From Bog-473 sp963834405 (lineage in GTDB: Bacteria; Actinomycetota; Acidimicrobiia; Acidimicrobiales; RAAP-2): 64,000 bases of DNA. The notes beneath the pieces are model-generated. The model did no database searches, was not told where the DNA came from, and saw only the letters and a program-made list of their open reading frames with translations. Below, piece by piece: positions 19,698-26,814 of this stretch (within the stretch, counting starts at the first letter, position 1; every line of letters starts with the position of its first letter). Both the position numbers and the translations under genes were made by a program. The stretch is from positions 186,001 through 250,000 of the forward strand of contig CAWIBX010000002.1 of the NCBI GenBank assembly GCA_963834405.1, in the 5' to 3' direction.

Positions 19698-20263
19698 TTG
19701 TCCTCGAGAGTGCCGATCCAGACGCCATCGTCACCCACGTCGACCATCTCCTCCCGGCGGGTCGGCAGGTTCTTGCCGACGTAGTCGGGGCGGATGGGGA
19801 GCTCCCGGTGGCCCCGGTCGATCATGACTGCCAGCTGCACGGCCCCGGCCCGGCCGAAGTCGTTGAGCGCGTTCAGAGCGGCGCGGATGGTCCGGCCGGT
19901 GAAGAGCACGTCGTCGACGAGGACCACGACCTTGCCGGCCAGGTCGCAGGGGACGTCGGTGACCGCCTCGGGGAGGACCGGGCGCAGGCCGATGTCGTCG
20001 CGGTAGAAGGCCACGTCCAGGGATCCGAGGTCCAGATCCGCGCCCTCTATCTGGCGCAGCGTCTCGGCCATACGGGTGGCCAGAGGGACACCGCCGGTCT
20101 GGAGGCCGATCAGGACGAGGTCCCCGAGCCCGCCGTTGCGCTCCAGGACCTCGTGCGACATGCGGGTGAGCGCACGCGCCACGTCCGCAGCGGTGAGAAC
20201 CTGGGAATGGGCGACGAACACGCCACCGAGGGGTCGTGTATGACTCCGCTCGCGTTCGGCCAC
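19694..20263 (-). CDS. pyrR: Pyr operon RNA-binding regulator / uracil phosphoribosyltransferase
   Basis: A 189-residue PyrR. The type I phosphoribosyltransferase PRPP loop VVVLVDDVLFTGRTIRAAL is at about residues 111-129, and RGHRELPIRPDYVGKN is the PyrR-specific C-terminal segment. In UMP-replete cells PyrR binds the pyr leader RNA. An exact match to its binding consensus lies just upstream (20282-20295), next to the AGGAGG ribosome-binding site of this gene, so autogenous translational repression is likely. GTG start. First gene of the pyr group and 55 nt downstream of nusB. Confidence 0.96.
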   Translation of the reverse strand: MAERERSHTRPLGGVFVAHSQVLTAADVARALTRMSHEVLERNGGLGDLVLIGLQTGGVPLATRMAETLRQIEGADLDLGSLDVAFYRDDIGLRPVLPEAVTDVPCDLAGKVVVLVDDVLFTGRTIRAALNALNDFGRAGAVQLAVMIDRGHRELPIRPDYVGKNLPTRREEMVDVGDDGVWIGTLEDK

Positions 20264-20267
20264 TCTT

Positions 20268-20273
20268 CCTCCT
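20268..20273 (-). promoter_or_regulatory. Ribosome-binding site of pyrR (AGGAGG)
   Basis: AGGAGG on the minus strand 4 nt before the pyrR GTG. It is a strong site, and lies 8 nt from the end of the PyrR-binding element, so PyrR bound to the RNA would be expected to hinder ribosome access. Confidence 0.7.
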
Positions 20274-20281
20274 GCCGTGTG

Positions 20282-20295
20282 AGCCTCACGGGACT
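20282..20295 (-). promoter_or_regulatory. PyrR RNA-binding element in the pyr leader
   Basis: The minus-strand sequence AGTCCCGTGAGGCT matches the PyrR-binding consensus ARUCCNGNGAGGYU at all 14 positions. Flanking bases extend it into a stem-loop (GTGAG pairs with CTCAC around a CC/GG inner stem and a CGTGA loop). It ends 8 nt before the pyrR AGGAGG. No terminator hairpin with a T-run follows, so the mycobacterial-type translational mechanism fits better than Bacillus-type attenuation. Confidence 0.85.
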
Positions 20296-20318
20296 CACTT
20301 CACGGTCAGACGATCACT

Positions 20319-20735
20319 TTAGCGCGGCGACGGCCGTACCTCCGCGGCGATGGTGGAAAGAATTCCGTTGACGAACCCGCCCGACTCCTCGGTCGAGTAC
20401 ACCTTGGCCAGCTCCACGGCTTCGTCGATCACCACCGGCGCCGGTGGCCCCTCGGGGTCGAGGAGCTCGGCGACGGCGAGCCAGAGGACGAGGCGGTCGA
20501 GCACCGCCATCCGGTCGAGCGGCCAGCCCACGGAGGCGGCCGCGATGCGCCGTTCGGCCTCCTCACGGGTGGACACGGCGTTGGCCAGGAGGGTCCGGAC
20601 GTAGGGGTCGGGGGCCACCGCCAGGGCGTCGGCGACGTCGATCGGGCTCTCCCCCTTGAGCTCCGCCTCGTAGAGGAGCGACAGCGCCCGCTCGCGCTGC
20701 TGGTGGCGGGGGGCGGGCTCGGGTGAAGGTGGCAC
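20319..20735 (-). CDS. nusB: Transcription antitermination protein NusB
   Basis: A 138-residue all-helical NusB, which with NusE/S10 binds boxA RNA during rRNA transcription. RQQRERALSLLYEAEL-type N-terminus (HQQRERALSLLYEAELKG) and the C-terminal VVIDEAVELAKVYSTEESGGFVNGIL signature are clear. It lies between efp and pyrR, the common efp-nusB order. Confidence 0.95.
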   Translation of the reverse strand: MPPSPEPAPRHQQRERALSLLYEAELKGESPIDVADALAVAPDPYVRTLLANAVSTREEAERRIAAASVGWPLDRMAVLDRLVLWLAVAELLDPEGPPAPVVIDEAVELAKVYSTEESGGFVNGILSTIAAEVRPSPR

Positions 20736-20784
20736 CGGGCTAGGCAGTCCGGCGGCGCGGACGAGTCGTCCTGTCAGGGCCGGG

Positions 20785-21345
20785 TCAGGCCCTGGTCAGG
20801 TACTCGCCCGAACGCGTGTCGACCTTGATCATGTCGCCCACGTTCACGAACAGCGGCACGTGGACGACGAGGCCGGTCTGGAGGGTGGCCGGCTTGCGAG
20901 CACCCGAGACACGGTCGCCCTGCATGCCGGGCTCGGTCACGGTCACGGCGAGCTCGACGGCGGCGGGGAGGTCGACGCCCACGATCTCGCCGTTGTACAT
21001 CTGCAGGATGACGGCGTCGCCCTCCTTCAGGTAGCTCGGCGCGTCGCCGAGCGACGCGGGCGCCGCGGTCATCTGCTCGTAGCTCGTCGTGTCCATGAAC
21101 ACGAAGTCCTGGCCGTCGCGGTAGAGGAACTGCATGTCCCGCTTGTCGATGATGGCCTGCTCCAGCTTCTCGTCGGCCCGGTAGGTGCGCTCTATCACGG
21201 CGCCGCTGCGGACGTTCTTGAGCTTGGTGCGCACGAAGGCGCCGCCCTTGCCCGGCTTGACGTGCTGGAACTCGACGACGCTGAACAGGCCTTCGGGGAG
21301 GTCCAGGCTCATGCCGTTCTTCAGGTCATTGGTCGAGACTGCCAT
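20785..21345 (-). CDS. efp: Elongation factor P
   Basis: A 186-residue EF-P that relieves ribosome stalling at polyproline. Domain I has the VKPGKGGAFVRTKLKN loop, whose Lys is the residue modified in other bacteria; domain III ends with FVNVGDMIKVDTRSGEYLTRA. The gene overlaps the pepQ stop by 20 nt. Polyproline substrates exist in this window: the linker of the secreted protein at 28570-31506 has about 20 consecutive Pro. Confidence 0.97.
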   Translation of the reverse strand: MAVSTNDLKNGMSLDLPEGLFSVVEFQHVKPGKGGAFVRTKLKNVRSGAVIERTYRADEKLEQAIIDKRDMQFLYRDGQDFVFMDTTSYEQMTAAPASLGDAPSYLKEGDAVILQMYNGEIVGVDLPAAVELAVTVTEPGMQGDRVSGARKPATLQTGLVVHVPLFVNVGDMIKVDTRSGEYLTRA

Positions 21346-22513
21346 GGATGTCCTTTGTGAAGCGGGTGAGGGGACGGGCGCCGTCCTCGGTCACGACGAG
21401 GGTGTCCTCGACGCGGACGCCGCCGTGCCCGGGAACGTAGACACCGGGCTCGACGGTCACGACGAAGCCGGGGGCGAGGATAGCAGTGCCCAATTGGGAC
21501 ACCGTGGGGGCCTCGTGGATATCGAGGCCGACGCCGTGACCGGTGCCGTGCTCGAAGCGGTCGGCCCAGCCGGCTTCCGCGATGACGGCGCGGCAGACGT
21601 CGTCGACTTCCTTGGCGGAGATGCCGGGACGCACCGCGGCGGCGCCGGCGGCTTGCGAGGTCTGCACCACCTCGAAGATGCGGGCGAGCTCGCCCTCGGG
21701 GTCGGCCCCGACGCAGAACGTGCGTGTCATATCGGAGCGGTAGCCCTCGAAGGTGGCACCAAAGTCGACCACGACCGGGTCGCCGTGTGCGATCGGGCGG
21801 GCGCCGGGGTGGTGGTGCGGCATGGCCGAGTTCTCGCCGGCGGCGACGATGGTGTCGAACGCGGTGCTCTGCGCACCACCCCGTCGCATGGCGGTGTCCA
21901 GTTCCAGGGCGAAGTGCTCCTCGGTGACGCCCTGGCTCATGAGCGGCAGCACCTCGAACAGCGCGGCGTCGGCGATGGCGGCGGCGCGCTCCATGCGGGC
22001 GATCTCGGTGGCGTCCTTGACCGCGCGCAGCGCCTCGACGGCGTTGGACGTGGGGACGAGGATCGCGGCGGCGGGTTCTGCGGTCTTGCCGGGGCCGCCC
22101 CCGCCCCCGAGGAGCTCGGCCCAGGCGCGCTGGGACGACCAGGTGACGTTGTCGGCCTCGAGCCCGATGCGCCGGTGGGAGGCGAGGAGGCCCTGCGCCG
22201 CCTTGCGTTGCTCGGCGGCGGGGCCGATGACAATGTCGACCTGCGCAGCGGCACCGGCCCGGGCGAGCTGCTCGGACGACTGCGTCCGGTAGCGGCCGTC
22301 CGTGGTGAGGAGCGCGGCGTCGCGGGTGACGGTCAGGACGCCCGCCGAGCCCGAGAACCCGGTCAGGTAGCGGATGTTGGCCAGCGTGGTGACCACCAGC
22401 GCGTCGACCTCGTCCTCGTCGAAGGCGGCGCGGAGCCGGTCGAGCCGGCCGGTCACCGTGAGCGGCGGCAGCGCGGTGGCCGGCGCGGTGTAGGGGTTGG
22501 CGGTCGCGGTCAT
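21326..22513 (-). CDS. pepQ: Xaa-Pro aminopeptidase / M24 metallopeptidase
   Basis: A 395-residue M24B 'pita-bread' peptidase cleaving X-Pro bonds. The creatinase-like N-domain (ANIRYLTGFSGSAG) is followed by the catalytic domain. The metal ligands are visible: VVVDFGATFEGYRSDMTRTF (two Asp), GTGHGVGLDIHE (His), VTVEPGVYVPG (Glu) and GGVRVEDT (Glu). ATG at 22513 overlaps the aroQ stop (ATGA). The neighbour order aroQ-pepQ-efp-nusB is conserved in many Gram-positive bacteria. Whether it is PepQ or PepP type is not settled. Confidence 0.92.
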   Translation of the reverse strand: MTATANPYTAPATALPPLTVTGRLDRLRAAFDEDEVDALVVTTLANIRYLTGFSGSAGVLTVTRDAALLTTDGRYRTQSSEQLARAGAAAQVDIVIGPAAEQRKAAQGLLASHRRIGLEADNVTWSSQRAWAELLGGGGGPGKTAEPAAAILVPTSNAVEALRAVKDATEIARMERAAAIADAALFEVLPLMSQGVTEEHFALELDTAMRRGGAQSTAFDTIVAAGENSAMPHHHPGARPIAHGDPVVVDFGATFEGYRSDMTRTFCVGADPEGELARIFEVVQTSQAAGAAAVRPGISAKEVDDVCRAVIAEAGWADRFEHGTGHGVGLDIHEAPTVSQLGTAILAPGFVVTVEPGVYVPGHGGVRVEDTLVVTEDGARPLTRFTKDIHGSLDQ

Positions 22514-22959
22514 GCGCTCTGGGCTCCCTTCAACAGTGCGGCGGCGGCGTCGATCGCGAGCTCGTAGCCGAGGCCTCCGAAACCCGCCACGACGCCGTCC
22601 GCCACCGGTGCGAGCACCGACGTGTGGCGGAACGGCTCCCGGGCGGCCGGGTTGGACAGGTGCAGCTCCACGACCGGGCCGTCGAAGGCGGCCACCGCAT
22701 CGTGGAGCGACCACGAGGTGTGGCTGAGTGCCCCCGCGTTGATCACGAGCGCATCGGCCCGGCCCCGCGCGCCGTGCACGGCCTCCAGCAGGTCGCCCTC
22801 GTGGTTGGACTGGACGTGTTCGAGCTCGAGCCCGTGGCGCGCCGCGGCCTTCTCCGCTCGCGCCACGTGGTCGGCCAGCGTGTCGCTCCCGTAGACGGCC
22901 GGCTCGCGGTCGCCGAGCAGGTTGAGGTTCGGCCCCGAGAGGAGCACGACGAGGCTCAC
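22510..22959 (-). CDS. aroQ: 3-dehydroquinate dehydratase, type II
   Basis: A 149-residue type II dehydroquinase, third step of the shikimate pathway. LSGPNLNLLGDREPAVYG carries the catalytic Tyr; SNHEGDLLEAVHGA, ALVINAGALSHTSWSLHDA and VELHLSNPAAREPFRHTS (catalytic His) follow. GTG at 22959 overlaps the aroB stop (GTGA). Confidence 0.96.
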   Translation of the reverse strand: MSLVVLLSGPNLNLLGDREPAVYGSDTLADHVARAEKAAARHGLELEHVQSNHEGDLLEAVHGARGRADALVINAGALSHTSWSLHDAVAAFDGPVVELHLSNPAAREPFRHTSVLAPVADGVVAGFGGLGYELAIDAAAALLKGAQSA

Positions 22960-23999
22960 CGGTGCGCTCCCATGTCCGCCAGGGTAGCGACCACGTCCGC
23001 CCTGGCCACGCCCCGCACGGGCTCGACGCCGTCGGGGCCGTCGAGGACGAACGTCAGGTCCTGCTGCGCCTTCTTGTCCCGGCCCATGAACCCGAGGAGC
23101 TCCTCGGCGTCGGCGCCCCGGGGCAGGTCGGTCGGCAGGTCGTAGCTGCCGATCACGCGCCGGTGCTCGTCGACCCGGGCCTGGTCGATCCGCCCCAGCC
23201 GCTGGGCGAGCAAGGCGGCGAAGAGGAGGCCGATGGCCACGGCCTCGCCGTGGCGCAGGTCCCAGTCGTCGTGGTGGCGGGACAGCGCCGCCCCCTCGAG
23301 CGCGTGCGCGAGCGTGTGGCCGTAGTTGAGGATCATGCGCCGGCCGCCCTCGCGCTCGTCCTCGGCCACGACAGCGGCCTTGATGCCGGCGCAGCGCGCC
23401 ACCTGCTCCTCTATCGGCTGATCGGGCGACGGCGCGTCGCCGAGGAAGGCGTACTTCGCGATTTCGCCCCGGCCGCAGGCCCACTCGCGGGGCGGCAGGG
23501 TGGCGAGCGTCTCGGTGTCGCACAGCACCGCGGCGGGCTGCCAGAAGGCGCCCACGAGGTTCTTGCCCTCGGGCAGGTTGACGCCCGTCTTGCCGCCGAT
23601 CGCCGCGTCGACCTGGGCCAGCAGCGAGGTGGCGACGTTCACGTAGGCGGTCCCCCGATGGTAGGTGGCGGCGGCAAAGCCGGCCACGTCGGTGACGATG
23701 CCGCCGCCGACGGCGACCACGGCGTCGGCCCGGGAGAGGCCCTGGCGGGTGAAGCGCCGGGCCAGGTCTTCGACCGTGGCCAGCGTCTTGCCCCCCTCGC
23801 CGTCGGGAATAGTGCAGACGTCGAAGCGGACGCCGAGGTCGATGTCGGCGAGCCACCCCGCATCGAGGAGGGGCTGTTGGGTGACGACGGCGGCCGCCTT
23901 GGCGGTCTCGGGCAGGAAGCGGGCCACCTCGTGGCGCGCCCCGGGCCCGACCAGCACCGGATAGGAGCGGTCGGCCAGGTCGACGGAGAGGGCGCGCAC
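22956..23999 (-). CDS. aroB: 3-dehydroquinate synthase
   Basis: A 347-residue NAD-dependent synthase, second step of the shikimate pathway. VAVGGGIVTDVAGFAAATYHRG is the NAD-binding glycine-rich turn; VDAAIGGKTGVNLPEGKN, RGEIAKYAFL and LNYGHTLAHALE with zinc ligands are present. GTG start, with AGAGGAC about 10 nt upstream, 22 nt after aroK. Confidence 0.96.
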   Translation of the reverse strand: MRALSVDLADRSYPVLVGPGARHEVARFLPETAKAAAVVTQQPLLDAGWLADIDLGVRFDVCTIPDGEGGKTLATVEDLARRFTRQGLSRADAVVAVGGGIVTDVAGFAAATYHRGTAYVNVATSLLAQVDAAIGGKTGVNLPEGKNLVGAFWQPAAVLCDTETLATLPPREWACGRGEIAKYAFLGDAPSPDQPIEEQVARCAGIKAAVVAEDEREGGRRMILNYGHTLAHALEGAALSRHHDDWDLRHGEAVAIGLLFAALLAQRLGRIDQARVDEHRRVIGSYDLPTDLPRGADAEELLGFMGRDKKAQQDLTFVLDGPDGVEPVRGVARADVVATLADMGAHR

Positions 24000-24021
24000 G
24001 GTTCGCTCGGTGTCCTCTTTG

Positions 24022-24609
24022 TTAGGACGCGCCGATCGGGGGCGTCGGGTGGGGGTGGACCCCGGCCCGCGGCAGGGCGGCGGCCCCGTCGTCGCCCACG
24101 ACCTGGAGGATGCGGGCCATCACCTGGGTCGGGGGCAGGTCGTCCACGTCGATCACCAGGTCGGCGACCTCGCCGTAGAGCGGCGCCCGCTCGGCGTACA
24201 GGCGGGCCATGGCCTCCGGTGGGTCGTCGCCGAGCAGGGGCCGGCCGGCCCCGTCGCCCACCCGGCGGGCGTTGGTCTCGGGCCGGGCCCGCAGCCACAC
24301 CACGGTCCCGCTCTGCGTGAGGCGGCGGCGGTTGTCCGGGTCGAGGACGGAGCCGCCGGCGGCCGACACGACGACGGGGGCGTCGAGCCGGCAGGCGCGG
24401 GCGAGGACCTCGGCCTCGGCCCGACGGAAGGCCGGCTCCCCCTCGCGCTCGAAGATCTCCGGGACGGTGCAGCCCGTCGCCGCCTCCACGTCGGTGTCCG
24501 AGTCGCAGTAGGCCCAGCCGAGGTGCTCGGCCAACAGCCGGCCCACGGTCGACTTGCCCGAGCCCATCATGCCGACGAGCAGGATGCGGGGCGGGCTGGG
24601 GCTCGTCAT
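24022..24609 (-). CDS. aroK: Shikimate kinase
   Basis: A 195-residue P-loop kinase. LVGMMGSGKSTVGRLLA is Walker A; the DSDTDVEA segment binds shikimate and Mg; SAAGGSVLD, and the lid RPLLGD, follow. The C-terminus carries a ~25-residue Ala/Pro/His tail (AALPRAGVHPHPTPP) beyond the family end. ATG overlaps the aroC stop (ATGA). Confidence 0.96.
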   Translation of the reverse strand: MTSPSPPRILLVGMMGSGKSTVGRLLAEHLGWAYCDSDTDVEAATGCTVPEIFEREGEPAFRRAEAEVLARACRLDAPVVVSAAGGSVLDPDNRRRLTQSGTVVWLRARPETNARRVGDGAGRPLLGDDPPEAMARLYAERAPLYGEVADLVIDVDDLPPTQVMARILQVVGDDGAAALPRAGVHPHPTPPIGAS

Positions 24610-25832
24610 GCCTCGGCGGCGCCGATCGCCCGCCCGCCCGCGGCGGCCGACGGTGTGGAGCCCAGCGACGCCACGTACCCGTCGCGGTTGCGCACCACCT
24701 CGGCCAGCGAGTCGCCCCCGAACTTGCGGAGCGCCTCGTTGGCCAGTACGAGCGCCGTCATCGATTCGGCCACGACGCCCATGGCGGGGACCGCGGTGAC
24801 GTCGGTGCGCTCGCGGAAGCTGACGGTGGACTCCTTGGTCACGACGTCGACCGTCTCGAGGACGGGCCGGTTGAGCGTGGCGAGCGGCTTCATGGCGACC
24901 CGTACGACGATGAGGGCGCCGTTGGACATGCCGCCCTCTATCCCCCCGGCCCGGTCCGTCGGCCGCACGTAGCCGGCGTTCTCCCCGGCTTGGGCATCGG
25001 CTTCGTCGTAGCGGATGGCGTCGTGGGCCTCCGAACCACGCCGCGCCGCGTTGTCCCAGCCCTCGCCGATCTCGACCGCCTTGACCGCCTGGATCGACAT
25101 GAGGGCGCGGGCCAGGTTGGCGTCGAGCTTGCGGTCCCAGTGCACGTGGCTCCCCAGGCCGACCGGGACGCCGTAGGCGAGGACCTCGGCCACGCCACCC
25201 AGCGAGTCGCCCACCTTGGCTGCGGCCTTCACGGCCGCGACCATGGCCTCCTCGGCCTCCGGGTCGAAACAGCGGACCGCGCTCTCGTCGACCGTGTCGA
25301 GGTCGTTCGGTCCGGGGCGCGGACTGTCCGGCGTGGTCGCCGCGTCGCCGAGGCCCACGATGTGGCTGACCACGGTCATGCCCAGCTGGGTCAGCAGCAG
25401 CTTGGCCAGCGTGCCGGCGGCGACCCGGGCCGCCGTCTCCCGGGCCGAGGCGCGCTCCAACACGTCGCGGGCGTCGTCGAAGCCGTACTTGAGCATCCCG
25501 GGCAGGTCGGCGTGGCCGGGGCGGGGCTGCGTCAGGACCTTGGACGGCGCGCCCGGGTCGGGCGACATCTCCTCGGTCCACTTCGGCCACTCCGTGTTGG
25601 CGATCTCTATGGCGACCGGCGACCCCAGCGTGCGCCCGTGGCGGATGCCACCGAGGAGCGTGATCTCGTCCGCCTCGAAGCGCATGCGCGGGCCCCGTCC
25701 GAAGCCCAGCCGGCGGCGCGCCAGCTCGTCGCCGATGTCGGAGGCCTCGACGGGCAGGCCGGCCGGCAGGCCCTCCACCACGACCACCAGGGCGCGGCCG
25801 TGGGACTCACCCGCGGTCAGGAAGCGCAGCAC
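24606..25832 (-). CDS. aroC: Chorismate synthase
   Basis: A 408-residue FMN-dependent chorismate synthase. GESHGRALVVVVEGLPAGL near the N-terminus, RPGHADLPGMLKYGFDDARDVLERASARET, and GIEGGMSNG with the C-terminal DVTAVPAMGVVAESM are diagnostic. GTG start. TAGCGT six nt upstream suggests that a leaderless transcript begins here and runs through aroK-aroB-aroQ-pepQ-efp-nusB toward the pyr genes. Confidence 0.97.
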   Translation of the reverse strand: MLRFLTAGESHGRALVVVVEGLPAGLPVEASDIGDELARRRLGFGRGPRMRFEADEITLLGGIRHGRTLGSPVAIEIANTEWPKWTEEMSPDPGAPSKVLTQPRPGHADLPGMLKYGFDDARDVLERASARETAARVAAGTLAKLLLTQLGMTVVSHIVGLGDAATTPDSPRPGPNDLDTVDESAVRCFDPEAEEAMVAAVKAAAKVGDSLGGVAEVLAYGVPVGLGSHVHWDRKLDANLARALMSIQAVKAVEIGEGWDNAARRGSEAHDAIRYDEADAQAGENAGYVRPTDRAGGIEGGMSNGALIVVRVAMKPLATLNRPVLETVDVVTKESTVSFRERTDVTAVPAMGVVAESMTALVLANEALRKFGGDSLAEVVRNRDGYVASLGSTPSAAAGGRAIGAAEA

Positions 25833-25838
25833 GATGCA

Positions 25839-25844
25839 ACGCTA
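25839..25844 (-). promoter_or_regulatory. Probable -10 hexamer for aroC (TAGCGT, leaderless)
   Basis: TAGCGT on the minus strand, 6 nt before the aroC GTG, in the 57-nt gap after nfuA. No ribosome-binding site lies between hexamer and start. Confidence 0.5.
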
Positions 25845-25889
25845 CCGGACGCCCGATCGGCGCCCTGAGCCGCGAGCAGGGCGCGCGGC

Positions 25890-26549
25890 TCAGGAATAGA
25901 AGGGGTTTTCGCCGCTGCCGTGGTCGGTGACGTCGAGGATCCGGGTGAGCTCGGGCACCTCGTCGAGCAGCGCCGTCTCGATCCCCTGGCGCAGCGTCAT
26001 CTGCGACATCGCGCAGCCCTGGCACCCGCCCGACAGGCGCAGGTACGCGGTGCCGCCGTCCTCGTCGAGCGCCACCAGGTCGGCGCGGCCGCCGTGGCTG
26101 GCGATGGCCGGGTTGACCGACTGCTCCAGGACGGCCACGACGCGCCGGGCGAGCGGGCCGTCGATCCCCTTGGCGAGGACCTCCGACGGCACGTTCGGCG
26201 ACGCCTCCTCGGGCGTCGGGGTATTCGGGTTCACGAGGACGAGACCGCCGCCGCCTTCGTCGGACCATTCGAGACGGGCGCCCCGCAAACGCTCGACGCT
26301 GCCGGCGGGGACGATGACCTCAATGTCCTCCTGCGCGTGGCGGACGTCGCCCTCGTCCGCGTCGGACGTCGCCTGGAAGTAGAGGTCGTAGACGAATGAC
26401 CCGTCCTGGATGCCGCGCACCTCAAGCCAGAGGGCCAGGCTGGCGGGCTCGGGCTCCTGCTCGATGGCCTGTCGCACCACCTTGTACGCCTCGGGCGTGA
26501 GTGTCACCACCGGGGAAATTGCCTGCACATGTCCGGTCGTCGTCACCAT
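25890..26549 (-). CDS. nfuA: NfuA-type Fe-S cluster carrier protein
   Basis: A 219-residue two-domain protein. The N-terminal ~110 residues resemble a degenerate A-type (HesB/IscA) scaffold without its cysteines (VTLTPEAYKVVRQAI, GSFVYDLYFQ). The C-terminal NifU domain holds the cluster-binding CxxC in LSGGCQGCAMSQMTL. This architecture matches NfuA, which delivers 4Fe-4S clusters to target enzymes. TAGACT lies 8 nt before the ATG. Transcribed toward aroC with 57 nt between them. Confidence 0.92.
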   Translation of the reverse strand: MVTTTGHVQAISPVVTLTPEAYKVVRQAIEQEPEPASLALWLEVRGIQDGSFVYDLYFQATSDADEGDVRHAQEDIEVIVPAGSVERLRGARLEWSDEGGGGLVLVNPNTPTPEEASPNVPSEVLAKGIDGPLARRVVAVLEQSVNPAIASHGGRADLVALDEDGGTAYLRLSGGCQGCAMSQMTLRQGIETALLDEVPELTRILDVTDHGSGENPFYS

Positions 26550-26557
26550 AGGGGCCT

Positions 26558-26563
26558 AGTCTA
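26558..26563 (-). promoter_or_regulatory. Probable -10 hexamer for nfuA (TAGACT, leaderless)
   Basis: TAGACT on the minus strand, 8 nt before the nfuA ATG. The same hexamer precedes the unrelated gene at 49417-50088. The insertion sequence begins about 90 nt further upstream, so a distal part of this promoter region may have been separated from the gene. Confidence 0.5.
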
Positions 26564-26649
26564 CGGGGTCCAATCCGAGGGCGAGGCACGGGTTGCCGAG
26601 GCCGGGACAGCCGAGGCCGGGACAATAGACGCCGCCGTTTTCGCACGTC

Positions 26650-26656
26650 TAAGCTA
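26650..26656. repeat. Target-site duplication, left copy (TAAGCTA)
   Basis: TAAGCTA directly abuts the left inverted repeat and recurs directly after the right one (28433-28439). Exact 7-bp duplication of the insertion target. Confidence 0.8.
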
Positions 26657-26677
26657 CTTCGACCTGAAAAAGTCGAT
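26657..26677 (+). repeat. Left terminal inverted repeat of the insertion sequence
   Basis: 21 bp, a perfect inverted match to 28412-28432. Contains an internal hairpin, TCGAC pairing with GTCGA across a CTGAAAAA loop. Confidence 0.88.
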
Positions 26678-26814
26678 GTAGGCACGGCTCGTCCTTCGGA
26701 CCAGAGCCTGCCACGTGCCCGCCTGAGGTCCCGTCCCGACCTCTCCGGTCATTTTCGACCCCGTTTCCGGAGGTTTCCGGCGACCGGGGCGCGAAGGGAG
26801 AGGGCGGGACGGGA

